Positions 1 to 11,702 of a DNA stretch of 64,000 nt are shown in pieces; position 1 is the stretch's first letter, and each line of letters opens with the position of its first letter. A program made the position numbers and the translations under genes. Source of the stretch: Strigamia acuminata (Eukaryota > Arthropoda > Chilopoda > Geophilomorpha > Linotaeniidae); the NCBI GenBank assembly GCA_949358305.1, contig OX442321.1:7031605-7095604 (forward strand), given 5' to 3'. The notes under the pieces are model-generated. The model had not been told where the DNA came from, did not search any database, and saw only the letters and a program-made list of their open reading frames with translations.

Positions 1-413
1 AAAATAAAACACTGCCACACTGGTGTGTAAATGATTTGAAAGTACAAAAATAAATCCTACTTACATGATCTCAAACTTGCAAACTGCTCCGTCGGCATCA
101 CTCACGCTGGTTTGTTCGATTCTTGTGCCAAGACAAAACCGCATTGTTCAATCACGAAAAGGTTTATTATGCTCGTGGCTCAATCTTACGAGACATGAAT
201 ATTTTGCAGAATGACGCCGCCATTTTAACCTCACAACTCGTGGTCGCGACGACTTGGGATGTGGCAGCTGAACATTGGATTCGTCGTAACTGGAAGCATA
301 CTTTTATTTCCAGTCCCAACTGATCACACTTAACGTTTATATTTGCAATGTTTTTGTTACTTAACGTAGGACACATCCTTCTTGGATACATTCGTCAGAT
401 CCGTCTCGCAAAC
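1..413. other. unassigned sequence at window edge
   Basis: No gene can be supported here. The plus strand has a 66-codon open frame (123-323) and the minus strand an AAAATGGCGGCGTC context followed by an 18-codon frame. Neither shows a recognisable domain. The region could be part of a gene or repeat cut by the window edge. Confidence 0.3.
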
Positions 414-805
414 ATGCAAGCGGAAAAGCGGAAACGATCAGTTTTTAGATACTCTGTGGAGCAGCTAAAACCTGATCGCACTGATGTTGCATCCCGTAAT
501 CGAGTATTAGAGTATTTTATGATAATTGTTTAACGTCATCGTGAATGAAAACATTAAAACGTTCTTTTTTATTCCAAAACTAGCAGATAGAGTCGTATTA
601 AAATAGAAATTTCCTGTTTTGATAATAGTTGGCGCTATTGTTTTAATCAAAGACGACTACGGTATGCCAAATGCGCCCATGTGTTGTAACTATAAATTTC
701 TAGTTTTCCAAACACTACTCGGAAAGTCCAATAAACGAATGAACTGTGTTCTAAATATCAAAATTTAAAATCTTTTCTTCATTTAAGTTGCATTCAATAT
801 ATACA
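414..805 (+). repeat. IR-array 3'-flank repeat, copy 1
   Basis: About 390 bp that recurs at 3897-4320. Both copies carry the GCGGAAAAGCGG run, the ATCAGTTTTTA box, TTGGCGCTATTG and a CCAATAAACG poly(A)-like signal. Both copies lie just downstream of an IR gene (loci A and B), so they were probably copied along with the receptor unit. A short open frame (348-533) ends inside it; I cannot assign a protein. Confidence 0.6.
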
Positions 806-1094
806 TTTTTTTTTACAATGATACATAGCTGACCATAGCTGATTTGATTAGTTTGAGTTACACTGTTCTGCAATATTGAAATTCAACAGACAAAAGTAGG
901 TGCAACAATTCAAAAAGAGAGAGTTAAAAATAGATTTATCTGTAATTAGTTCAAATACACACTTGATAAATAATTCAAACAATGAGCAAATTTAGCTGAA
1001 AAGTTGTGTGAACTGTACTAAACTTAATAATAAATACAATCGACAAAAGTTAAGTGCCCCAATTCATAAATATTTCAACAAGTGGATATTGAAT
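806..1094. other. AT-rich 3' flank of IR locus A
   Basis: AT-rich sequence just downstream of the locus A stop codon. The same kind of sequence, with repeated 'gacaaa(a)gtta(a)g' and 'aattcagaaat' motifs, follows the stop codon of other loci (for example 8380-8431 and 11640-11702). It is probably shared 3' UTR/flank. No other feature seen. Confidence 0.4.
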
Positions 1095-2540
1095 TCACAA
1101 AATAAATTTATCAATAATAAGTTCAAATATACAAGTAATTAAAGATATTAAAACTGCACCCATTAAGATTACAAAAGGTCCAATTATTTGACCAAACGAC
1201 ACGGGATTGAATTGATTTTCTGAACATCCAGGCAGTTTCGGAAAGTAACGTTGATACTCCACTGATAAAATTCCATACTGCTTCAATAATAAACTTCTGT
1301 TTATAATAAATACATTAATTAAACTGATGCAATAGTTTCTCAGCTAGAATTTGTTTACTTGTAATTGAAATATTCGGCATATGGGAAATGTTTCGAATAG
1401 CCTAATGATACAGATTGCCTGTTGACGTATTGAGATGCGACAGCAAAGTTGCAGTTGTTTTGAATGAGATGTTCCACACCTTCAAATGGTATTATAAAGC
1501 CAAATTTTCCATTATACACCAACTCAATTCCTCCTTCTAGATCTCCCACTTTTGACACAGGCCAATTTTCATATGGTGGTTTCTATAATAAATATCTACT
1601 TTAACTAATACACTTAAAATAAGTAAAATATTACCTGGAATATTTCTTGCGTAATAGTGCCCTTAAGAATCACTGGCAAAAACTCATTCTTCATAAACAT
1701 TTCACCAAGGGAGGAAAAAGGGACTTTGGTGTCTTTTGTTGCAAGCAAAAAAGTCAATATTGAATTATGACTAATAAACATCAACATGGAAAAAACTATG
1801 TAGATTCCAAAAACAAGTTTCATGCACTTCAATGACAAACAGTTAAAGTTGCCTAAATGAAAACAAAACGTTTAATTTATTTGCAATTATTGTTCTTAAA
1901 ACATTTTAAACCTTGTAAGACAATTGGCCAGCAAAGAAATAACTCGTCACTGAAATTTCGAAAATGCTTTCTATGGGAAACGTAATTTGCCAAAACGTTG
2001 ACTGAAATAACTAAAAAGTTTATCGCGAATACGCACAACCACATTTCACCACTAAACGGTTGCGAATAGAAACTGTAATTGTATTCGTGTTCATCTATTT
2101 TTCTGTATACAATCCTGTGCACTTCTGAATAAATTTCTGGTGAGAAGTTTACATAGTCTCTTCTCTGTCTAGTAACGCTAGTACCACAAGAAATGTCAGC
2201 CGTCTAAACAAAATAAAAAGACTTTATAAAATTCCTCATATAACTTAAGTTAAATCTGACGTATAATACATACCCCTTGTGTAAGATCACCGATCATCCC
2301 TGTCCAACTGCCATTTATAAAGGCCCCAAATTGATTATTATTGCTCCGAATGGTTTTAAAACTTGTAAGTTAAGCAATTAATAATGTCAATCAGTTGACA
2401 CACGCATGCAAATAACTTAATTCTTTTTTTATATTTTACCTTGTGTTAAATTGAGTTTTAAATATGTTAAAAACTTCCCCAAAAAATCCTCCCACTGTAA
2501 GTGAATTATTTACGTAGATTAACGGATAAAGTGGCGGAAT
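1095..2540 (-). pseudogene. ionotropic receptor locus A, 5'-truncated
   Basis: Membrane ligand-gated channel relative of the glutamate receptors (divergent IR family). Exons 6-11 are clean: 2540-2440, 2361-2274, 2203-1912, 1852-1635, 1582-1359 and 1296-1095, each with GT-AG borders and no stop. They encode the GSWTGMIGDL motif of S1, a TRQRRDYVNFS block with the ligand-binding arginine, M1, pore, an M3 version (SHNSILTFLLA), S2 and M4. Exons 1-5 (signal peptide and start of S1) are missing. 126 bp upstream of exon 6 a solo LTR begins, and beyond it no IR exon is found. It is therefore most likely a 5'-truncated pseudogene, although its remaining exons show no decay. Confidence 0.85.
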
Positions 2541-2666
2541 CTAAAGAAAACGTTTAAAGAGTAGCCAGTTTAGCAAAAATAGACTAGTTAACTTCTTCAA
2601 AATCGTTTCTCAGATAATCTCATTTTTTCCAAAAGTAAAAAGAAAACTACAGTCGTGCCTTGCTCG

Positions 2667-3488
2667 TGTCGCGTCCTACTTTGTATAGGTTTAAATAGCG
2701 CTAACGTGTAATACTTTACCTGTGATCAATTATGCAAATACCCAAATAAATACCAAATGTATGTAAATAAACAGGTAATTTATTCACCAGGCTTTATGCC
2801 TTTAAAATACACTCAGTAATAATTCTAGAGTCGACGTGGTCAGCGTCGAACAAAGGATTTCTCAAGATGGCGTCGTCAATTCCGCGTGGTCGGCGGAACA
2901 AAGGCGGCGTCTCGAGTTGTCGTTAATTCGTCACGGATTCGTCTTCACGGACGCGGTGGAATGCTCTTTCGAGTCTTCTATCCGTGCCTGTTGTCTAGGG
3001 TTTGGTTTAGCGTCGCAGAGGCCTCGTCTAGGAACTTTGGGGTTCCCTACAAAGCACTCGGACACTTATTTCGGCGAATAATCGTCTGGGCGATTATTCT
3101 GGGTGATTTCACAAGGGCTATTCTCGTGCTTTCGCAGGAATAGCTCGCAAGTGACTTCGTGAGAGTTACAGTTTGCACTTTACTCAGCGATCCTCGATCA
3201 ATCCTAACTTGTAGTTGAAGTTGGCCTGACGGTGAGGTAGTTGCTGTGTTCTTGGTGTCGTTTGTGTAAGTTCTGACTTTAGGCGGGAAACACAGCCTTT
3301 TATGCAGTGGGGCGAAGGGCCGGCGATCAACCAATGGGGGCTGACCACCAGCCGCTTCCTCCCCCTCGGGGCACACACCTGCCATGGGGAGGTGGAGCCA
3401 ACTCGGGGGGGGAACGACTCTTCAATCATAGTGACTCAGAGGACAAGTATCCGCCCTGGGGGGACACCTATCCAACTGGGTCACCACA
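2667..3488 (-). mobile_element. solo LTR, type 2, copy 1 (822 bp)
   Basis: On the minus strand the unit runs from TGTGGTGACCC to GCGACA (TG...CA). It is flanked by the 4-bp direct repeat CTCG (2663-2666 and 3489-3492), as expected for a gypsy-like LTR. It is GC-rich against its AT-rich surroundings and carries a CAAGATGGCGTC box and TTGTCTAGGG. A relative lies at 22434-23450 with the same ends and a different 4-bp duplication. Open frames inside it are not genes. It sits just upstream of the broken end of IR locus A. Confidence 0.85.
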
Positions 3489-3599
3489 CTCGTTATAAAG
3501 AATCGCAAGGAACCAAACAAATCTGTTTTTTATAATGAAAGTTTGTTATATCAAATATTTTTAACATGTTGTTCCTGTTGGAATTGAATGAGAGGAGAT

Positions 3600-3800
3600 G
3601 GCATTGATTGTTGCTGATATACTTCGTTTATTCGCTTGCACGTTATTGCAACGATCTGCACGTCCCCGCAATGTCACTGGAAGTCACGTGATTGGTCAGT
3701 GGTACATTCAACTCCCCCTGGCGGTGGGAGACCCTCATACGGGATTTCAAATACATTGGACCAGGTGACACAAAATAACAACACACACCTTCTTCACCTG
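3600..3800. repeat. type 3 LTR-like repeat fragment
   Basis: Contains AACTCCCCCTGGCGGTGGGAGACC followed by ACGGGATTT. The same block recurs near 48960-49020 and 59060-59110. It looks like part of a dispersed LTR, but I could not define its ends or a target duplication. Confidence 0.4.
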
Positions 3801-3896
3801 ATCAATGTGTAAAATTCAAAAATAAATCCCTCAAAATGTAATGTCAAATTAAACACAAACAAAATCAAAAATACACTTGTAATATAGCAAAAAGAA

Positions 3897-4320
3897 CAAG
3901 CGGAAAAGCGGAAAAGCGGAAAAGCGGAAAAGCGGAAAAGCGGAAACGATCAGTTTTTACATACTCCGTGGAGCATCTAAAACCTGATCGCACCGGATAT
4001 TGCATCCCGTAATCGATTATTGTAGTATTTTATAATTGTTTTCCGTCATCGTGAGTGAAAACATTAAAACGTTCTTTTTTATTCCAAAACGTGATCGCCA
4101 GCTGATAGATAGAGTCGTACTAAAATAGTAGTTTCCTGTTTTGATAATAGTTGGCGCTATTGTTTTGATCAAGGACGACTACGGTATTCCTAATACACCC
4201 ACGTTTTGCAACTAGAAATTTCTAGTTTTCCAAACACTACTTGGAAAGTCCAATAAACGATTTAACTCTTTCTAAATATCAAAATAATTTTTTTCTTAAT
4301 TTACATTGCATTCAATATTA
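3897..4320 (+). repeat. IR-array 3'-flank repeat, copy 2, with 10-bp tandem run
   Basis: Second copy of the 414-805 repeat, downstream of IR locus B. Its left edge carries a GCGGAAAAGCGG run of about five 10-bp steps (3899-3948), where copy 1 has one to two. The remainder is collinear with copy 1 with scattered substitutions and small indels. Confidence 0.65.
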
Positions 4321-4715
4321 TTTTTTTTTATATTGAAATCTTAATAAATTTTTCCTGCTTTTTTGATTGAATTTTTGAACACTTTCGAAACATGAAGCTT
4401 TTCGTTATTTTATTTTATTTATATACGTAAATTACACGAAAAAATCTTTTCCGGTGCTCTTAGTTGGTATTACAAAATCACTTAATTATTGTAGCAACTC
4501 ATAACGAACACTATACCGGTACTGTAATATAATTTCTAAGAAAAATGAACGAATAATGACTTAATAAAGTTATATAAAGTTTTACAAACAGGAAAGACAG
4601 CAATAAATTTGTATCAAAATTGAGAGAACTATTCTGTAAGTATTTTGTTAAATTGGCTTGTGCTTTGATGATCTGGATCTCCTTGTTTTAAAAGTTATTC
4701 TTGGTCTCGTTTTTA

Positions 4716-6806
4716 TCAGTTTTTGTATTTGGACTGATCCAATTTATCAATAAACAATTCAAAAATTCCAACTATTAATGCCAATAAAATTCCAGCCATG
4801 ATGAATGTGAAAAGTCCAATAATTTGACCAAACGAAATAGAATTGAATGGATTTTCCAAACAGTCTTCTAAGTCAGGAAAATGACGATCGAATTCAACTG
4901 ACAAGATTCCCAATTGCTTCAGTAGTAGAATTCTAATTGAAGAAAATAACGAATTAAATAAGAATCAATTTAAAAAAAAATAAAAATAAAAAAAACTTAC
5001 TTGGAATTAAAATAATCCGCATAAACAAATCCCTTTGAATAAGCAAACGCCATTACATCCTTGCTGACGTATACGTTTGCTACAGCAAAACTGCAATTCC
5101 CACGAATCAAATGCCGAGAAAACAGCAATGTCGACAAAAATCCAAATTTCCCGCTGTAAGCCATCTCAATCCCCTCGATTTGACTATCAACTTTCAACAC
5201 ACTCTTATTTTCATACGGTGGTTTCTATATTAAAAACAATCATTCTGTCTATTTCCATACCAATAAATCAACACTTACGTAGAAAATTTCTTCCGGCTTA
5301 CTCCCCTTTAAAACCACAGGCAAATAATCCGATTTCTCACACATTTCTCCGAGCGAGGTAAAAGGAACTTCCAATTCCATCGTAGCAAAGAAAGAAGTCA
5401 ACACAGACGTGTAACTAATCAATACCACCATTGAAAAAAGGATGTAGATCCCAAAGAGAAGTTTCATGGAGTTCCAAGTGAAATGGATTAAATTCCCTAA
5501 ATAAAAACAAATAAATAAAGATTCCATTGAAATTGAGCTGTAATATATTTACACCTTGTAAGGCAACGGGCCAACAAAGCCGCAACTCGTAAATAAAAAG
5601 TACGAAATAATTCGCACAATGATTCCTTATTGCAGCGCCATCTGAGAGAACTTTGACCAAAATAAATATCAAGCTTGTTGCAATTATGCACAGCCACATG
5701 TCTGTACTAAACGGCTGCAAATAGAACCCGTAATTCCACTTGAGTTGATCAAATTTTCTGTATATGATTTCTGTCTTCACTGGATAGAATTGGGGCGAGT
5801 AGTCCACGTAGTCCCTTCTTTGTCTGGTCATGGCAACACCAGAAGCAATATCTGCAGACTACACAAATTTAAAAATTAAGTATTTAAATTATTAAATTAA
5901 ATAAATCAGAAACCCCTCGTGTCAGTTCGCCGATCATTCCACTCCAAATTCCATTGTGAAAAACTCCAAATTGTGCTTCTCTGCTTCGCATGACTTCCAC
6001 GCTAAAACTTCAAATGAGATTCCTTCATTTTACCAATATTATGTGCAAATTTACCTTGTATTAAAATCTCTGTTAAAAATGTTAAAAACTTGACCAAAAT
6101 AACCTCCCATTGTCAGTGATCTGTTCACCAAAGATAATGAAGTACCTGGTGGAAACTTGTAAAATAAATAAATAAATAAATAAAAATTATTTACCATAAT
6201 TATATAATAATATTTTTTACATACCTCGAAGACTGTCACCCTGATTGGCCTTTGCATATACAAACTTTCGGTGTGGCTTTGAATAATTCCCATCTTTTAT
6301 GTTTCCAATTTTCATGATTAAAACCATTCAAATTAACTAATCTTTATAAAACTTACGGGTGGGTTATCACATCTTAATTGTAAAAAACGATTTTCACGCT
6401 CAAATTTGGCATCGGTAATTCTCAGCCATTTGTATCCCAAATATTGAAATTCAATCTGCAATGCAAAAATCAATTTTAAATGACTCTGGACTGAAAAAAT
6501 GCAAGTGAAAAACGACTTAGCTTTATCATTTATGTATCAATATCCTATACCTCGAGAACACTTTGCTGATAGATATCTGCCAACAAGGTTAAAATGTTGA
6601 CAAATTACAAATTATACATGTTCGAGCAAATTACCCTCGTTTGAAATCAATGTCACACTGCTACAGTCCGTTCTGCTGGTCTTATAACCGATACAACACA
6701 CTAAAAAAAAAACAGGATTCAGCATTCATCCATCATTTTCATCCACTCACAAACATTTTAACTTACAAAAATGAAGTGAAATATTTAAGAGCACAAGCCG
6801 ATGCAT
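4716..6806 (-). CDS. ionotropic receptor, locus B (485 aa)
   Basis: Divergent IR: a glutamate-receptor-like cation channel of the plasma membrane, typically in chemosensory neurons (family knowledge). Eleven exons: 6806-6767, 6700-6635, 6576-6551, 6455-6357, 6293-6225, 6155-6055, 6007-5914, 5858-5555, 5496-5279, 5224-5001 and 4932-4716. They sum to 1458 nt, i.e. 485 codons plus stop, with no internal stop. The ATG opens a hydrophobic leader (MHRLVLLNISLHF). S1 has a GIWSGMIGEL motif and TRQRRDYVDYS with the ligand arginine. M1 is in exon 8, M3 (SYTSVLTSFFA) in exon 9 and M4 near the end. The C-terminal tail is a few residues longer than in its relatives. No amino-terminal domain, as is usual for IRs. 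The most diverged of the intact copies apart from J. Confidence 0.88.
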
Positions 6807-7260
6807 TGTGAGCAACACCTGTGACACACAAAAGTCTCTGACCAACTAAAAAATCACTAATTCCTATGGTAGTGAATGCCAATGCACTCAATTTTTTATG
6901 GAAGGTTTGAAAAGTGCGTGACCATGTCTTGAACGGAGTTAATAGACAAGAAAATTGACAAAACTGTGCTATGAATACACACGAGCATGAATCTTTAATC
7001 TTGTTTTCTAAAAGTGCTCATTTTTCTTCCAAGTCAATAAAAGTAATTTAGTCTTTTTTGTTGTTATTAGCATCGATTAAAGCGGTCAGTATACATTGAG
7101 CAGAGTTCAAAACCTTAGTAATTTACTGCGTCCCCTTGATTACCAATTTAAGAGAAAGTCAAATCAATAACTAACCAGACAACAGTGATAAGAAACGATA
7201 CAAAATCAATGTGTTGAACTGACAAAACTGATAAAATTAAGAGCAAATAATTGCTTAAAA
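6807..7260. other. intergenic, 5' side of IR locus B
   Basis: AT-rich sequence upstream of locus B and downstream of remnant C. It presumably holds the locus B promoter. I see no convincing motif, gene or repeat. Confidence 0.3.
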
Positions 7261-7495
7261 TACCGTATTTTACCGAATAAGAGTCGCCCTCGAATTGTAG
7301 CCGCCTTCGAATAGTAGCCGCGGCCGAGATAGGCGACTTGATATAAGAGCCGCTCTCGAATAGTAGCCGCGGCTATATACGTTCAGTGAACGTAATAGTA
7401 CGATATTGGCCACTATTTAAAATAAGAGCCGCCCCCGAATTAAAGCCGCAGCTCAAAGTGGCAGTTTATTTGGTAAAATACGGTAAACCAAAAAT
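7261..7495. mobile_element. MITE with TACCGTATTTTACC inverted ends
   Basis: A 235-bp unit starting TACCGTATTTTACC and ending in its reverse complement. The interior repeats GTAGCCGC/AGAGCCGC blocks. The outer TA is either part of the ends or a TA target duplication (Tc1/mariner style). It abuts the broken last exon of IR remnant C. Decayed relatives lie at 54897-55033 and 58916-58995. Confidence 0.65.
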
Positions 7496-7738
7496 TAAGG
7501 ACGTAAAAATTGCACTCATTAAGAATATTAATGGTCCAATTATTTCACCAAATGAGAAAGATTTGAATCGATTATCAAAACATCCAGACAGTTTGGGATA
7601 AAAACGTTGATATTCAACTGATAAGATTCCATGCTGTTTCAATAATAGGCTTCTGTGTTTAAGAAAAACGTCAATCAAACTGATTTGCCAGACATTATGG
7701 CTACAAAGTGTTTACTTGTGATTGAAATAATCGATATA
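7496..7738 (-). pseudogene. ionotropic receptor remnant, locus C (exons 10-11 only)
   Basis: Most of an IR last exon (about 7652-7496: LLLKQHGILSVEYQRF through the start of M4) and the 3' end of exon 10 (7738-7716, DYFNHK-like, with an intact GT donor). M4 is cut by the 7261-7495 MITE, and exon 10 is cut by a 42-bp tandem repeat. The rest of the gene is absent. Clearly dead. Confidence 0.8.
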
Positions 7739-8074
7739 CGTTTCGCGTACATGTCAAAACGTTTTCGCTTCTTCCGTCTTCGTTTCGCGTATATGTCAAA
7801 ACGTTTTCGCTTCTCCCGTCCTCGTTTCGCGTATATGTCAAAACCTTTTCGCTTCTCCCGTCCTCGTTTCGCGTATATGTCAAAACGTTTTCGCTTCTCC
7901 CGTCCTCGTTTCGCGTAGATGTCAAACTGTTCTCGCTTCTCCCGTCTTCGTTTCGCGTATGATTCAAAACGTTTTCGCTTCTCCCGTCTTCGTTTCGCGT
8001 ATATGTCAAAACCTTTTCGCTTCTCTCGTCTTCGTTTCGCGTAGATGTCAAAACGTTTTCACTTCTCCCGTCTT
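7739..8074. repeat. 42-bp minisatellite, 8 copies
   Basis: Eight tandem 42-bp units starting CGTTTCGCGTATATGTC, with about 0-7 differences per unit. Because 42 is divisible by three, reading frames stay open on both strands (7655-7918 plus, 7701-8051 minus); these are not genes. It joins directly to the exon 10 stub of IR remnant C. Confidence 0.9.
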
Positions 8075-8431
8075 CGTTTGGTATGGTATTTTTAGCTAAA
8101 AGGTGATGAAGTAAAATTTCTAATTTATGTAATTTCTACAAATAAGCCATGTGTGCCAAAAACATTTTTACAAAAAAAAAACATTAAGTTATTTGGCTGC
8201 ACATTAGCAAAGAAAGGAAAAATTCACTATAAGAGAATTTAAAAAAGGATTCTGTTCAATTTGCAAATTTATGATTTTGATACCCTCCAACCATTGAATA
8301 TAAATCTATGCTTCTACTACATTGTATACAGCGAACCGAAGGTTTTTGAGAAGTACGTATTTAAGTAATAAAATAAAAATGACAAAGTAATGTGCACCAA
8401 TTCAGAAATGTCACAGAAATGGACATTAGAA
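8075..8431. other. 3' flank of IR locus D
   Basis: AT-rich sequence downstream of locus D. The last ~80 bp ('aaggtttttgagaagtacgt...') match the 3' flanks of loci E and G. No other feature. Confidence 0.35.
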
Positions 8432-10433
8432 TTACATGATAAATTTACCAATAATTAATTCAAACACACCAAGAATTAAAGACATTATGATTGCACCCAC
8501 TAAGACTATAAAAGGTCCAATTATTTGACCAAATGAAACTGGTTTGAATTGACTGTCGAAACATTCAAGCGGCTTGGGGAAAAAACGTTGATATAAAACT
8601 GATAAGATTCCATACTGCTTCAATAATAGACTTCTGTTTCAGAAAATAATTTCAATGTTTGTTTACTCAGAAAAATTAATAAACATTGTTTACTTGCAAT
8701 TGAAATAGTCCTTGTAAGCAAAGTGTTTCGAATAACCTAATGACAAAGGTTGCTTTCTGACGTAACGAGATGCAACAGAAAAACTGCAGTTTCTACGGAC
8801 CAAATGTTGTAAATACTTCAATGGTGCTACAAATCCAAACTTTCCACCATAGGTCTTCTCAATTCCGTCACGAGGAGTAGCAACTTTTAAAACAGTCTTA
8901 GTTTCGTATGGTGGTTTCTATTAAAAATAATGGTTATATAAATTTAAAAAAAAATTATCTTTGTCGTAATACCTGAAATATTTCTTCAGTGCTAGTATAT
9001 ATTAAAACAACTGGTGTATAATCTGTACTTTCAAACATGTCGTCAAGGGAGGAAAAAGGGACTTTGGTATCAGCTGCAGCAAGCAAAGAGGTTAATGTGG
9101 AATTGTAACTAATCCACACCAACATCGAAAATGCGATGTAGAAAACAAACACAAACTTCATGGACTTTAATAAAAAACCATTAAAATGGCCTAAATGAAA
9201 TAACAGAAAACATTTCAATGTAAGTTATTTGGATCAATTTCCGTTACTACCATACGAACCTTGAATCACAATGGGCCAAAAAAGAAACAGTTCGTCAATG
9301 AAATTTAGGACACAACTCCGAAATCGTTTTGTACTTGATAAGTGACTTGCTAATAAGTTGCTCAAAATAACCATCAAGCTTACTACAAATATGCACAACC
9401 ACATTTCTACGTTGAACTGTTGAAAATAGAACTTGTAATTCCGTTCGCGCTGATCTAATTTTCGGTACATAATTTCAACTAGGTCTGAATAAAATTCTGG
9501 TGAGAAGTTTACGTAGTCTCTTCTATGTCTGGTCATGCCAACCCCAGCAGAAATGTCAGCTGTCTAAATGATATGAGAATAAAGTTAATTTTCGTGATGT
9601 TACGTTAGCTAAATTTGTACAGTATAATACACACCCCCTGTGCAAGATCACCTATCATCCCTGTCCAGCTTCCATTTTTAAAGGCACCAAAACCATTGAC
9701 TTTGCTCCGAATGATTTTAAAACTTGAATGTTAAAACGATTTATAATGTCAATCAGTTGATTCAAGGTAATAACTTGATTCTTTTTTGTATATTTTACCT
9801 TATGTTAAATTGAGTTTTAAAAATGTCAAAAATTTCACTAAAATAACCTCCTAGTATCAGTGAATCGTTTACAGAAGTCACTGAAATGATTGGTAAAATC
9901 TAGAGAAAACATTTAAAAAGGTATACTGTACTCTGTATACTGAAAATGTGTGTCTTACATACATCAATTACTGTTAACTTTATTTCTCCTTCCAACAGTT
10001 GTCTTTCTCCATCTTTTTTGATATCCCTAATCTTACATTTAACCAATATTTAACTTAGAATAAACTAATCAATCAATTTAAACACAACTTACTGATTGAT
10101 TGTCACAACTTAGTTGTAAAAACGACTTTCTTGCATCAATTCTCCGCCATTTATACCCTAAATACTGAAATTCGTTTCTTTCCAGAAAATTATCTAAAAA
10201 AAATTCAAACATTCCTAAATTGAGCAAATAAAATATTTTCATGCTAATTACCATGATTCAGAATTAAAGTAATAAGAGAAAACCCAACCCTACATGGCGG
10301 AAAACATTTAGTCTCACAACCGAGACAAAACACTAAAAATAAATTTTTACTTTGTCAATTTACTCTATATTCTATAGCTAGTTAGCTTACATGCATGCAG
10401 AAGAAATAATCCTATGAGTAAGGGGAGATACAT
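8432..10433 (-). CDS. ionotropic receptor, locus D (476 aa; exons 3 and 4 fused)
   Basis: Divergent IR channel. Exons: 10433-10391 (leader MYLPLLIGLFLLHA), 10332-10252, 10193-10093, 10031-9963, 9899-9799, 9722-9635, 9563-9260, 9190-8973, 8917-8694 and 8633-8432. Total 1431 nt, 476 codons plus stop, frame intact. S1 carries GSWTGMIGDL and TRHRRDYVNFS. M1 is about residues 215-235, M3 (SYNSTLTSLLA) lies in exon 8 of this gene, and M4 is near 440-465. Unlike its relatives, the 26-nt exon and the following exon are one exon (10193-10093, 101 nt): the intron and three codons are missing but the frame is kept. Nearest relatives are E and G. Confidence 0.9.
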
Positions 10434-10959
10434 ATCAGCAATAGATGTGCTTCGAGTTTATGAACAACCTTAATAAAGTTATTTTGGTATCTGCCGCTTA
10501 AACATAGGTAGTAATAAAACTGTAATGATCTTTTACGACAATTTTATGTGTTTTGTATTTATCGACATCGATTTCATTTTCTACACAAAAGGGAAAGCTA
10601 TAGCGGCATAAACATACAGTAGCTTCATCCAAAATAGATCAAAATTGCTTTTCAGTTTTCTACGGGGCGTTCATCGCTTGTTCCTTTTCACCCTTTTCTC
10701 ACGCCAAGCTGGTTTATGTCGGTTCTTGTAAACGCAAGGTATATAATTTCCGGCACTTTTCACCTAGTCAATATTGATATAAAAGTAAACATTTTCTAAA
10801 AGAAAGTAATATCATCAAATTTTTACCAGTCACTGCGCGGTAGGATTGGACGATATAAGATAATACCCTAGACATTACTAAGACCCCAATAGAAGTCCTA
10901 ACCACGGCATTCAACTGCTTTCCGTAGATGAACGCCGGAACCTCACGCATTTAGAAAAT
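10434..10959. other. 5' flank of IR locus D
   Basis: Shares blocks such as 'ctgccgc(t/a)taaacata', 'gataaaattttaatga' and 'atcgacatcgattt' with the 5' flanks of E, F and G. It is therefore part of the duplicated receptor unit and probably contains the promoter. No gene seen. Confidence 0.4.
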
Positions 10960-11702
10960 CCCATTTTAGACAAATATATATTTAGTGTTAACCAAAATCA
11001 ATTGGATTCGCAGGAACGCAACACGTGCCACTAGCAACATAACACGCTTTGAGCCGACCAAAAAGATTTGCTGCAAAGCACTGCGCATCGAAACCAACCC
11101 AGCGATGCTTCACTGCATCGCACGCATAAAAGAGCGATCGCCGCCTTGGACAAACTGCGGCCAAAGTTCGTCATCAAATTTAAACTTCTGAAACTAAAAA
11201 AAAGTTCCCTGTCAAGTCCACTAGGAACATGACTATCTGAGAAATCTCGTCCTCTACCTAATCGCTTCTGAGCAGATTAAGAACATATGATGCACAAAGT
11301 ATCAGAGGGAAGTGTAGATAGCAATTCTGACACAGTTCTTGCCCAGAGAAGTTCCAGATGTGCAGAGTCACTGAGCAGACACAAATCAACGTCTAAAATA
11401 ATTTTACCATGCTTTGTCTACTAATCGCTGGAACTAAAAGAAAAAAACGATTGGCCGAAAATACATATACACAATGCAATAATATGTGATAATACTGCAC
11501 AATCACAATTTATTTAAATACAGTACTTGAACAAGATCGTGAAAATTGAAAACACTAAACTTCTATGGTGTCATGAACAATTTAAATAAAAATCGCCCAA
11601 AAACGACCAAAGGTTTTTGAGTAGTACGTGCTTCAATAACAAAATGAAAATGACAAAATTAGGTGCATCAGTTCAGAAATGAAACAGACATGGACAATAG
11701 AA

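Noticed and set aside
123-323. Possible exon and an AAAATGGCGGCGTC start on the other strand
   Set aside because: Too short, no domain, and no second exon within view. AAGATGGCG-type boxes also occur in LTRs here, so the start-like context is not specific.
2836-3535. Cluster of overlapping open frames on both strands
   Set aside because: They lie within or just past a GC-rich solo LTR with defined ends and target duplication. High GC content removes stop codons by chance.
7655-8051. Arginine/phenylalanine-rich repeat protein
   Set aside because: It is the translation of the 42-bp minisatellite in a dead receptor; both strands are open for the same reason.
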